A stretch of DNA of 64,000 nt from CBDDKS01 sp965230335 (GTDB lineage: Bacteria > Pseudomonadota > Gammaproteobacteria > Enterobacterales > Kangiellaceae), in the NCBI GenBank assembly GCA_965230335.1, contig CBDDKS010000006.1, positions 1,116,001-1,180,000 of the forward strand, read 5' to 3'. The position numbers and the translations under genes are program-made. The notes beneath the pieces are model-generated. The model searched no databases and was not told the DNA's origin. It worked only from the letters and a program-made list of their open reading frames with translations. Numbering within the stretch: the stretch's first letter is position 1; each line of letters opens with the position of its first letter. This document shows, in pieces, positions 1 to 7,655 of this stretch.

Positions 1-307
1 GTTCAATACCCTCTTTACTGATAACTGGCCGCTCACTCACAATAGGTTGTTCTGTCTTTAATACTTCTCCTGATGATTGTGTTGATTTGAGTGATGCACA
101 AATAGCATCCAAATCATAACCTGCTGCCTTAGCCATTTGCTTTTGTTGAGCAGTTGCGTTTCCACATAATTCCTGGATTTGGGCAATATCCAATTGCTGA
201 GCCTGAACACCTTGTATGTAAGTCAAACTTACAATGACAGTAACACAAGATTTACAAACAGACGCAAGGATATTTTTAAATAAATAATTTCTATATTGAT
301 AGAACAT
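1..307 (-). CDS. polysaccharide export protein (Wza/SLBB-like), N-terminal part only
   Basis: Reading leftwards from an ATG at 305-307, an open frame runs off the window edge, so only about 102 N-terminal residues are seen. It begins with a basic stretch and a hydrophobic signal segment ending near VQAQQ. A region rich in Gln, Ala and Ser follows, ending in a segment (RPVISKEGIE) that resembles the start of the conserved part of SLBB-type polysaccharide export lipoproteins. By family such proteins form the outer-membrane channel for capsule or exopolysaccharide. The family call rests on this short part plus context: an ops element lies in its leader and rfaH is just upstream. The SLBB domains themselves are outside the window. 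Confidence 0.6.
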   Translation of the reverse strand, partial: MFYQYRNYLFKNILASVCKSCVTVIVSLTYIQGVQAQQLDIAQIQELCGNATAQQKQMAKAAGYDLDAICASLKSTQSSGEVLKTEQPIVSERPVISKEGIE

Positions 308-360
308 CAACAACCAATAGAACTCTTTTACGATATTAAGTGATTTTTTTATGACTTGAT

Positions 361-400
361 TTATGATTTGGAGACGTCTTAAGACACGCTACCGCCCCTG
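361..400 (-). promoter_or_regulatory. ops/JUMPStart element in the polysaccharide operon leader
   Basis: On the minus strand positions 396-385 read GGCGGTAGCGTG, the exact ops core. It is preceded by a CAGG and by a GCACTCTG-like segment near 421-414, as in the longer JUMPStart sequence. The element lies about 78 bases before the export-gene start. In known systems RfaH is recruited to RNA polymerase paused at ops and suppresses termination in long surface-polysaccharide operons. Confidence 0.88.
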
Positions 401-548
401 AATTTTGGCTTTCAGAGTGCCCCTCTAAATATTCTGTCGCCAAATATCAATGTTTATTGATTTATTATTGTATAGAAAATAACAAGTTATTGAAATCGTT
501 TTTGTAAAATAAAGATAGTTGATTATATAAAAATATCAAAACATTAAG

Positions 549-1046
549 TTAGTTTATTAACAATTGTTCGAGTTTCATTTCCAGGCGCTGCATTTTCCCA
601 AGCACATCTAACAATATGATGGCTCTGTCTTCCCCTTTGATTCGCTCAAATATACCTTCTAATCCTTGAAAGGCACCATCCGAAATGTAGACGCTTTGGC
701 CTTTTTCAGGTAGTTGGGAAATTTTTGGTAAAACTTCTGCTCCGATTTGAAAAGCAATCAAACTATCAATAATCTGCTGATTAACCCGGGCAGGATACCC
801 ATTAAACTGAACAAAATGTCGCATTCCCCGTGTTGATCGAACTTTACTCCAACCTTCGTGAGCATCATCCAACTGAATAAAAATATAACCCGGAAACATA
901 GGTTCAATTACCCGACTTAAACGTCCTTTGAGTGATTTTTCTATTTCAATGGAAGGTAGTAAGGCATGAATGGATTGATTGTTTAAATGTTCGTAAGCAC
1001 GTTCTTCTTGTCGAGGTTTGGTTGCACCTAAATACCAATATTTCAT
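549..1046 (-). CDS. rfaH: transcription antitermination protein RfaH
   Basis: This 165-residue protein belongs to the NusG/RfaH family, specialised elongation factors that bind RNA polymerase and, for RfaH, load at ops sites. The N-terminal NGN domain starts with WYLGATKPRQEERAYEHL and carries the family signature FPGYIFIQL near residues 51-59. The C-terminal third is a short KOW-like region. Length and N-terminus fit RfaH better than NusG, which is longer and lies in the secE-rplK context. It reads in the same direction as the ops-bearing export gene downstream, 240 bases away, so the regulator sits beside its probable target. RfaH is usually unlinked to the operons it controls, so this pairing is informative. 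Confidence 0.9.
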   Translation of the reverse strand: MKYWYLGATKPRQEERAYEHLNNQSIHALLPSIEIEKSLKGRLSRVIEPMFPGYIFIQLDDAHEGWSKVRSTRGMRHFVQFNGYPARVNQQIIDSLIAFQIGAEVLPKISQLPEKGQSVYISDGAFQGLEGIFERIKGEDRAIILLDVLGKMQRLEMKLEQLLIN

Positions 1047-1185
1047 TTGATCTCTCTTGTGTAACGAATAAGAACAATAGTGAAGAACTCATTTTGACTA
1101 TAAAAGATAAACATGCTCTAGTATATGCCAGCCAATTATAAGAAAAAAGCAATAATTTAACTTGGTTGAAAAAACGAAAAAATAC

Positions 1186-1914
1186 TTATTTTTGAGATGA
1201 AAAAAATTGTTTATTTTTGTTTTGCAATTCCTGAATTAATCCATCAATACCTGATAATGATATCGTTAAGAGATAACTCATACGTTTTAAATGAGAATAT
1301 CTCATACCAAGAATACGTGTATCACTGAATAGCCATTTTTTTGTTCGACGTGTTAAGTGCAAATCGGCTTCTGTTGTTGGCAGTCCTTTTTTCAAGACTT
1401 TCAAACGCAACCAACCTTTGGTTTGTTTTGTATTCAGTTCAAGTGCTGTAACATGAAATTGATGGCCTCGATAGTGCTCATAGGCTTCAATAAAATAGCG
1501 GATGATTGTTTGTTTAAAGGCCTCCAGTAACGCTTTTTTTTGTGAGCTGGTGGCTTGTTTCCAATGTGAATGACCAATCAATGAGATTAAAGTGACTTGA
1601 CAATCCCAAAAAGGAATAATATTTTTTTCTGCTATATCCATTAATATATTTTTTTGTGAAGCCAATTTGTTTTTTTTAGAGTCTTCCAGCACTTTATCCA
1701 AATCATTTTTTAATCTATCCATTTGCTGTTGAAAACTCTGTATAAGCTCTTCTTTAGATGAGACACTTTCTTTTGATGAAGCAGGATTTTTTGATGAGAA
1801 ATCTTCTTTTGGTAAAAAACTGTCTTTCAATACCAATATATCTTTTGATGTATTTTCAGCAAACACAGGAAAAACAACAAAGAAAAGTAATCCGAAACAC
1901 CAATATGGAAACAT
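1186..1914 (-). CDS. MlaC/Ttg2D-like periplasmic phospholipid-binding protein
   Basis: This is a 242-residue secreted protein with a signal peptide (hydrophobic stretch ending PVFAENT). A Lys/Ser-rich low-complexity segment with repeated SSKE units spans about residues 35-60, then a coiled-coil-like helix follows. From about residue 90 it matches the MlaC pattern: IPFWDCQVTLISLIG, then HWKQATSSQKKALLEAFK and a tail ending in an aromatic-rich helix. MlaC proteins shuttle phospholipids between membranes for the Mla system. No other mla gene is nearby, so this is an orphan copy or a divergent relative. The low-complexity insertion after the signal peptide is unusual. The family assignment is moderately sure; the specific role is not. 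Confidence 0.6.
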   Translation of the reverse strand: MFPYWCFGLLFFVVFPVFAENTSKDILVLKDSFLPKEDFSSKNPASSKESVSSKEELIQSFQQQMDRLKNDLDKVLEDSKKNKLASQKNILMDIAEKNIIPFWDCQVTLISLIGHSHWKQATSSQKKALLEAFKQTIIRYFIEAYEHYRGHQFHVTALELNTKQTKGWLRLKVLKKGLPTTEADLHLTRRTKKWLFSDTRILGMRYSHLKRMSYLLTISLSGIDGLIQELQNKNKQFFSSQK

Positions 1915-1948
1915 GTTAAATTCTAGAGATAATCCGAGAGAAAAAAAT

Positions 1949-2025
1949 TGGTAGGCGCGAGTGGACTCGAACCACCGACCCCCACCATGTCAAGGTGGTG
2001 CTCTAACCAGCTGAGCTACGCGCCT
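1949..2025 (-). tRNA. tRNA-Val (anticodon GAC)
   Basis: The minus strand folds into a full cloverleaf: acceptor AGGCGCG pairs with CGCGCCT, the D-arm is GCTC/GAGC, and the anticodon stem CCACC/GGTGG closes loop TTGACAT (anticodon GAC). The T-loop is TTCGAGT and CCA is encoded after discriminator A. Length 77 nt. Confidence 0.97.
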
Positions 2026-2172
2026 TTTATACTTAAAGTTTAAATAAAAAACCTAAAGTATCGTCAACATACCCCAAAAAGCATCAACTACCTGCTTCAG
2101 GGATGCCTATGGTAAACACTAACGTGGAAAGTTGCAACAATCAATTAAATTCTATTGATCGCGTAGCGTCTA

Positions 2173-3192
2173 CTACTGTGACTCATATCCATTGGGGTTA
2201 CCAGACTGCCAACGCCAAGCATCTGCCAGCATATCATTTAAAGTTAGATTGGCTTGCCAGTTTAATTGTGTTTTTGCCAAGCTCGCATCAGCCCAACAAG
2301 CACCAATATCACCAGAACGTCGCCCTACAATTTGATAAGGAACTTTCTGTCCCGTGACTTTTTCAAAAGTCTGAATCATTTCCAACACAGAATACCCTTG
2401 CCCCGTACCCAAATTCAATATATTCACACCCTGTAAATGTTCACTCTGTAATGCGGCTTTTAAATGTGCATTTGCCAAATCAACAACATGGATGTAATCA
2501 CGAACCCCTGTACCATCCGGTGTATCATAATCATTACCAAAAACGGATAATTGCTTTAACTTACCAACCGCTACCTGTGTGATATAAGGCAAAAGATTAT
2601 TGGGAATATCTTTGGGATCTTCACCAATAAGTCCTGAGGAATGCGCCCCCACTGGATTAAAATATCGTAATAACACAATACACCATTCAGAATCTGAACG
2701 ATGTAAATCTTTCAAAATTTCTTCAATAAATAATTTTGTACGACCATAAGGATTAGTAGCTTGTGTGGGAAAACTTTCTGTAATAGGCACAGTCTCTGGA
2801 TCGCCATATACCGTCGCCGATGAACTAAAAATCAGACACTTGCAACCTGCTTCTGCCATAACCTGACATAAAACCAATGTACCATACACATTATTATTAT
2901 AATAATCCAAAGGAATATCATTCGATTCTCCAACAGCTTTCAGTCCAGCAAAATGAATAACCGATTCAAATGTATTTTTTTCAAAAATAAGTTTTAGTGC
3001 AGAAACATCCCGAATATCAACTTGATAAAAATCAGGTCTATGACCTGTTATTTTTTCAATACGATCCAACACCAAAATACTGGAATTACTCAAATTATCA
3101 ACAATCGTCACCTGATAGCCCGCTTCAATCAACTGAATAACAGCATGACTGCCGATATAACCCGTACCACCAGTGACTAATATGTGTTTCAT
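2173..3192 (-). CDS. galE: UDP-glucose 4-epimerase
   Basis: This 339-residue enzyme interconverts UDP-glucose and UDP-galactose (Leloir pathway, surface sugar supply). It is an extended short-chain dehydrogenase with the NAD-binding GGTGYIGSH at residues 8-16. The catalytic set is the serine of SSSATVYG (about residue 124) plus Tyr149 and Lys153 in YGRTK. The substrate-binding part NPVGAHSSGLIGEDP and the RDYIHVVDLA signature are present. Length is standard for GalE. It is transcribed alone, with about 90 bases to uvrB upstream. Placement near the polysaccharide-export gene suggests service to exopolysaccharide or LPS, but that link is inference. Confidence 0.96.
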   Translation of the reverse strand: MKHILVTGGTGYIGSHAVIQLIEAGYQVTIVDNLSNSSILVLDRIEKITGHRPDFYQVDIRDVSALKLIFEKNTFESVIHFAGLKAVGESNDIPLDYYNNNVYGTLVLCQVMAEAGCKCLIFSSSATVYGDPETVPITESFPTQATNPYGRTKLFIEEILKDLHRSDSEWCIVLLRYFNPVGAHSSGLIGEDPKDIPNNLLPYITQVAVGKLKQLSVFGNDYDTPDGTGVRDYIHVVDLANAHLKAALQSEHLQGVNILNLGTGQGYSVLEMIQTFEKVTGQKVPYQIVGRRSGDIGACWADASLAKTQLNWQANLTLNDMLADAWRWQSGNPNGYESQ

Positions 3193-3282
3193 AGAAAACG
3201 ACCTAAACTGAACAAGTTATTGAATAATTTAATGTTGTATCAATACTATCTAAAGCATAGCAAAATAATATGACAATTCAGG

Positions 3283-5298
3283 TTATTTATAAGCACCGTC
3301 TCTTAACTGTTTAATTTCATCTCTTAACGATGCGGCTTCTTCAAACTCAAGATTTTGTGCATGTGTCAACATTTGCTGTTCCAGCTTGGCAATCTGTTTC
3401 TCTGCTTCGGCTGGTGTTTGATATTGTGTTACTTTTCGATAGTGTGCGCCTGTTTCTGCTACTCGCAATGTTTTTTTCGATGAATGTGAACGACTGTCCC
3501 CGACTTCCATTACATCCGAAATTTGCCTTTGTACACTCTTGGGTTGAATGCCATGTTGTTCATTAAATGCCATTTGCTTTTGGCGTCGACGTTCTGTTTC
3601 ATCCAATGCCTGTTTCATTGATTTAGTCACCGCATCAGCATATAAAATGGCTTTACCATTCACATTACGTGCTGTTCTTCCGATCGTTTGAATCAATGAA
3701 CGGTAGGAACGCAAAAAACCTTCTTTATCGGCATCTAAAATAGCGACTAATGACACTTCTGGCATATCTAATCCCTCTCTTAAAAGATTAATACCCACCA
3801 AAACATCAAATTCACCCAATCGTAAATCACGAATAATTTCCATACGCTCAACTGTATCAATATCTGAATGCAAATAACGAACAGCCACTTGATGTTCGCT
3901 CAAATATTCTGTTAAATCTTCGGACATTCGTTTGGTCAAGGTAGTCACCAGCACCCGTTCCTTTTTCGCAACTCTTTTATGTATTTCTGATAACAGGTCA
4001 TCAACTTGCGTTGCAACAGGACGCACCTCAACTACAGGATCCAATAATCCTGTGGGCCTGACCACTTGTTCAATTACTTTATCTGACTTTTCAAGTTCAT
4101 AAGGACCTGGTGTTGCCGAAACACAAATACATTGCGGACATAAACCTTCAAACTCTTCAAACTGCATAGGTCGATTATCCAATGCAGATGGTAAACGAAA
4201 ACCATAATGCACCAAAGTTTCCTTACGTGCTCTGTCACCTCGGTACATGCCACCAATTTGTGGAATAGTCACATGTGATTCATCCGCAATAAATAAAGCA
4301 TCTTCGGGTAAATAATCAAATAAGGTGGGTGGTGGTTCTCCTGTTTCTCTACCCGATAAATACCGTGAGTAATTTTCAATACCTGAGCAATATCCCAACT
4401 CCATCATCATTTCCACATCAAATTTGATTCGTTGACTTAAACGTTGCGCCTCAACCAAGCGATTCTCTTTATACAATTCATCAAGACGCCATTGTAATTC
4501 TTCCTGAACTTTTTCAATAGTATCCAAAACTGTTTGACGATTCGTTACATAATGACTTTTAGGATATATGGTATAACGCTTGACTGTTCGTTCTATTGTA
4601 CCCGTCAGAGGATCAAATAAATGGATGCGTTCCACATCTTCATCAAATAATTCGATTCTTACAGCATGCCTGTCTGACTCAGCGGGGAATATATCAATCA
4701 CATCACCCCTGACCCGATATGTCCCCCTCTGAAAAGCCATATCATTTCTTGTGTATTGCAAATCGGCTAAACGTCGCAATAAATATTTATGTTCAATACT
4801 ATCACCTTCCTTGATATGCATAATCATACCGTGGAATTTTTTGGGATCACCCAAACCATAAATGGCAGATACCGAAGCAACAATGATCGCATCACGCCTT
4901 TCCAGCAACGCCCGTGTTGCCGACAACCGCATTTGTTCAATATGATCATTAATGGACGCGTCTTTTTCTATAAAGGTGTCCGTTGATGGCACATAGGCTT
5001 CCGGTTGATAATAATCATAATAAGAAACAAAATATTCCACAGAATTATTAGGAAAAAAGGCTTTCATTTCTCCATACAATTGTGCAGCCAGAGTTTTGTT
5101 AGGCGCCATAATCAAAGCCGGCCTTTGCGCCGTTGCAATCACATTGGCAATGGTATAAGTTTTTCCTGAACCCGTCACACCCAATAAGACCTGATGACTC
5201 AAACCATCCGATAAGCCTTCCAGTAAAGCTTTTATTGCAGCAGGTTGATCTCCTGCCGGCTCAAAAGGAACCTGTAAATCAAACTTCTTGTCAGACAT
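3283..5298 (-). CDS. uvrB: excinuclease ABC subunit UvrB
   Basis: UvrB is the damage-verifying helicase-like subunit of nucleotide excision repair. The 671-residue product from the preferred start has Walker A GVTGSGKT near residue 40, the damage-probing hairpin segment YDYYQPEAYVP, DESHV (motif II) and SATPGPYE. Helicase motif VI is QTIGRTARN, and a C-terminal UVR domain ends the protein. A longer frame begins five codons upstream at 5313, but the family usually begins at MSDKKF-like residues, so the ATG at 5298 is chosen. The upstream rhombosortase gene ends at 5291, so the two genes overlap by a few bases and are probably translated together. Confidence 0.97.
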   Translation of the reverse strand: MSDKKFDLQVPFEPAGDQPAAIKALLEGLSDGLSHQVLLGVTGSGKTYTIANVIATAQRPALIMAPNKTLAAQLYGEMKAFFPNNSVEYFVSYYDYYQPEAYVPSTDTFIEKDASINDHIEQMRLSATRALLERRDAIIVASVSAIYGLGDPKKFHGMIMHIKEGDSIEHKYLLRRLADLQYTRNDMAFQRGTYRVRGDVIDIFPAESDRHAVRIELFDEDVERIHLFDPLTGTIERTVKRYTIYPKSHYVTNRQTVLDTIEKVQEELQWRLDELYKENRLVEAQRLSQRIKFDVEMMMELGYCSGIENYSRYLSGRETGEPPPTLFDYLPEDALFIADESHVTIPQIGGMYRGDRARKETLVHYGFRLPSALDNRPMQFEEFEGLCPQCICVSATPGPYELEKSDKVIEQVVRPTGLLDPVVEVRPVATQVDDLLSEIHKRVAKKERVLVTTLTKRMSEDLTEYLSEHQVAVRYLHSDIDTVERMEIIRDLRLGEFDVLVGINLLREGLDMPEVSLVAILDADKEGFLRSYRSLIQTIGRTARNVNGKAILYADAVTKSMKQALDETERRRQKQMAFNEQHGIQPKSVQRQISDVMEVGDSRSHSSKKTLRVAETGAHYRKVTQYQTPAEAEKQIAKLEQQMLTHAQNLEFEEAASLRDEIKQLRDGAYK

Positions 5299-5896
5299 CG
5301 CCAGACCGCCCATTAGGTTGCCAGTAATATCGATACACCCAATAAATTAAACCAACACATAAACCACTCAATGCCCCCCAAACATGTGCCTCTTCTGCAA
5401 TATTCGACTCGATAAACTGCTTCATCCACTCAGAATCTTCAGAAAAAGACTGATGAATCATTTTTGCCGTCACGCCTAACAATAAAATCCCCGATGTCAA
5501 GCGATGCTGCTTCAAATCGGCTATAGCAAAAGCCACCATAGTACCGTATAAGGATCCTGAAAGCCCAACATAACCAGAGATATCCGACGTAAAATAATAG
5601 AGCAGCAAAGTGGTCATCGGCATAGGAAGCAACAAAAAAGTCCACTGCACACGAATACTACAAGCATGATAAAAAATAAACCACACAACCCACATCACCG
5701 CTAAATTCAATAACATATGGTTTATATTGGTATGTAGAAAATTTGCAGTCAATAACCGCCAGATTTCCCCTTGTACAATCCCATGACGTTGATAACTCAA
5801 ATAATCTGAAACAAAATCACCACCTAGAGCCAATAAAATACAAATAACCGATGTAATCAAAGGCACTTGGTAACGTTTTATAAAAATCAATAGCAT
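5291..5896 (-). CDS. rhombosortase-type rhomboid intramembrane serine protease
   Basis: This is a polytopic membrane protein with about six hydrophobic segments. It has the rhomboid signature WRLLTANFLHTNINHMLLNL, the active-site motif GLSGSLYG (Ser of GxSG) and a later His in AHVWGALSG, giving the Ser-His dyad. Small size and the GLSG-x-LYG form match rhombosortases, which process proteins bearing GlyGly-CTERM tails and help move them to the cell surface. The frame extends upstream to a TTG at 5950. The internal ATG at 5896 gives a more usual length and is preferred, although no clear Shine-Dalgarno site supports either. It overlaps uvrB by 8 bases. No GlyGly-CTERM protein was seen in the window, so its substrates lie elsewhere. 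Confidence 0.78.
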   Translation of the reverse strand: MLLIFIKRYQVPLITSVICILLALGGDFVSDYLSYQRHGIVQGEIWRLLTANFLHTNINHMLLNLAVMWVVWFIFYHACSIRVQWTFLLLPMPMTTLLLYYFTSDISGYVGLSGSLYGTMVAFAIADLKQHRLTSGILLLGVTAKMIHQSFSEDSEWMKQFIESNIAEEAHVWGALSGLCVGLIYWVYRYYWQPNGRSGDV

Positions 5897-6019
5897 CTGT
5901 GTGTTATTCAAAGGATTTGATGAAATATAGGGATAAAAATGAAAAAACAACCATGTACTTTACCAATTATCCTTAATAGAAACAATGGCTATCCTTTGTT
6001 GTATGCTGAAACCAGGATA

Positions 6020-6700
6020 TTAGTTCTTATTTTTTTCTTTAATTTTAGGGTTATCTTTATATCTTCCAGTAAAATATGGACGCAAACCTTTTTCTAAACG
6101 CTTTATCATAAATTCTTTTAAATCATCATACAAAACACCTGATTTATATTCATAAAACTTGTACCCATTGTCAATTGTCTTTTTAAACCACTTCTTATCA
6201 TGGTGTACTGTAAATTCTTTATGTTTAAAAATTGTAGGATAAATAGGTTCAACATAATCATGAAATGTTAATTCCATTATCATATCTTTTCTTACATCAA
6301 AGCTTGGTAAAGCCGCATAAAAGGTATCAAATAAAGAATCATAATCTGGATTTTTTATTGATTCAACAGCATAAATCTTTTTCTTAAAAAAAACATCGTT
6401 GTTTTTATCTATACCAAAAATAAACTTACTATATAATTTTGGCCCTCTGCAAAGATGGTCTAAATCACCTTCAATAATAATATTAGATTCTTCCATCTTA
6501 CCGTAAATCACATCCTTCACTATTATTTCTGCTTTATATTTCCCACACAATTCAGAAATAACCAGCATGTTACTTTCAGAACTATAATTATATTTTAAGT
6601 GTTCAATTTTTTTTATTTCACCAAATAAATATACTTGACTCTCATTTGAATAACTATTTGTAAGAAAAAATAAACTAGCCAACATTAAGGCTATCTTCAT
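6020..6700 (-). CDS. hypothetical secreted protein
   Basis: I do not recognise this 226-residue protein. It begins with a clear signal peptide (MKIALMLASLFFLTNS followed by Tyr-Ser-Asn-Glu). The remainder is Lys/Asp/Tyr-rich, with two cysteines in the first half (ELCGKY and DHLCRGP) that could form a disulfide. The middle alternates charged and hydrophobic residues as in a small beta domain, and the tail is strongly basic and hydrophilic. Base composition is visibly more AT-rich than galE and uvrB, as in the rest of the accessory region to its right. It is read in the same direction as the PEP-CTERM gene upstream, 61 bases away. Confidence 0.7.
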   Translation of the reverse strand: MKIALMLASLFFLTNSYSNESQVYLFGEIKKIEHLKYNYSSESNMLVISELCGKYKAEIIVKDVIYGKMEESNIIIEGDLDHLCRGPKLYSKFIFGIDKNNDVFFKKKIYAVESIKNPDYDSLFDTFYAALPSFDVRKDMIMELTFHDYVEPIYPTIFKHKEFTVHHDKKWFKKTIDNGYKFYEYKSGVLYDDLKEFMIKRLEKGLRPYFTGRYKDNPKIKEKNKN

Positions 6701-6761
6701 AATTACATCTCGCTATCATTTATTCTTTATAATTTTATAACCTATATATGATTTATATGTG

Positions 6762-7553
6762 TTACTTTTTCCTACGACGAACAAGCATACTAAAACCAAT
6801 TAAACCAGACGCCAATAACCAAACCGCCGCTGGTATAGGAACAACTGATGTATTGTATTCAATTGTCGAACCATTGAATACCCAATTACCAATGGCTTTC
6901 GCCACTATAATACCTTCATCATAGGCACCAGGAGAATTTAAATCTGAATTTAAATTCATATGAAAAAAATTCATTGCTTCACCAACTAGTGCCGAATTAT
7001 TTATTGTTATACCTCGTTGCCCCCAATTAGAAGACCATAAATCAAAATAACCAGCATAAGCTCCATTGTCATATGTACCCGCATAAGTAATATCACCTGG
7101 TGATGAATTCGTACGGTGTAAAGCATGAATATAATGATCATGTTGTTCAATTATATTAAAAAAAGGTACGTAGCTGCTTGTCACTACAGTATTCGGTCTA
7201 CCTAAATGAGAAAATAAAACACCACCATTATCATTGACACTAAAATTAAGATTGAAAATTTTATCATTTGCTGAACTAATATTCCATACAATATCATTTA
7301 TGTTAGAAGTAGAAAAAACCGTATTATATAATGAATCTACATTAAAACTTAAACCATAACTGGGGTCGTTAAAGTTAGCTAACATATCATTATGACTAAT
7401 GCCCAAATCTTGTGTATAAGAAGTTAGAGTTACTGGATTCCATGCTGAAAATATCAACTCACCCCCATCATTAAAACCAGGTAAATTTATTAATGCATTG
7501 GCTGAAAGTGATAAAACACTGAAACTTGTTAATATTAATGATTTTATATTCAT
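6762..7553 (-). CDS. PEP-CTERM sorting-domain protein, copy 1
   Basis: This 263-residue exported protein has a signal peptide at the N-terminus. At the C-terminus it has the tripartite sorting tail: VVPIPAAVWLLASGLIGF, a transmembrane helix, then RRRKK. By family, exosortase (EpsH-type) recognises such tails. The body is a paralogue of the protein at 22879-23664: shared landmarks are the AWNP/AWDP motif, SYTQDLG, SLYNTVF/PLYNTVF, DIVWNIS and a near-identical C-terminal 40 residues. The frame continues upstream to 7616, but an AAGG ribosome site before the ATG at 7553 and the signal peptide place the start there. It lies directly downstream of the hydrolase-PBP fusion gene and probably shares its Pho-type promoter. 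Confidence 0.85.
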   Translation of the reverse strand: MNIKSLILTSFSVLSLSANALINLPGFNDGGELIFSAWNPVTLTSYTQDLGISHNDMLANFNDPSYGLSFNVDSLYNTVFSTSNINDIVWNISSANDKIFNLNFSVNDNGGVLFSHLGRPNTVVTSSYVPFFNIIEQHDHYIHALHRTNSSPGDITYAGTYDNGAYAGYFDLWSSNWGQRGITINNSALVGEAMNFFHMNLNSDLNSPGAYDEGIIVAKAIGNWVFNGSTIEYNTSVVPIPAAVWLLASGLIGFSMLVRRRKK

Positions 7554-7655
7554 AGGAACAACCTTTTTAAAGTAAAAATATAAAGCAATTTTTATCTTAA
7601 ATTGCTCTGTACCCAAACTGCCTATTATAGCTAAAGAAGTAAATGAATGTTATTG

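Noticed and set aside
5291..5896. Link between the rhombosortase and the PEP-CTERM proteins at 6762 and 22879
   Set aside because: Rhombosortase acts on GlyGly-CTERM tails; VPxPAAVWLLASG tails with RRRK ends are exosortase substrates.
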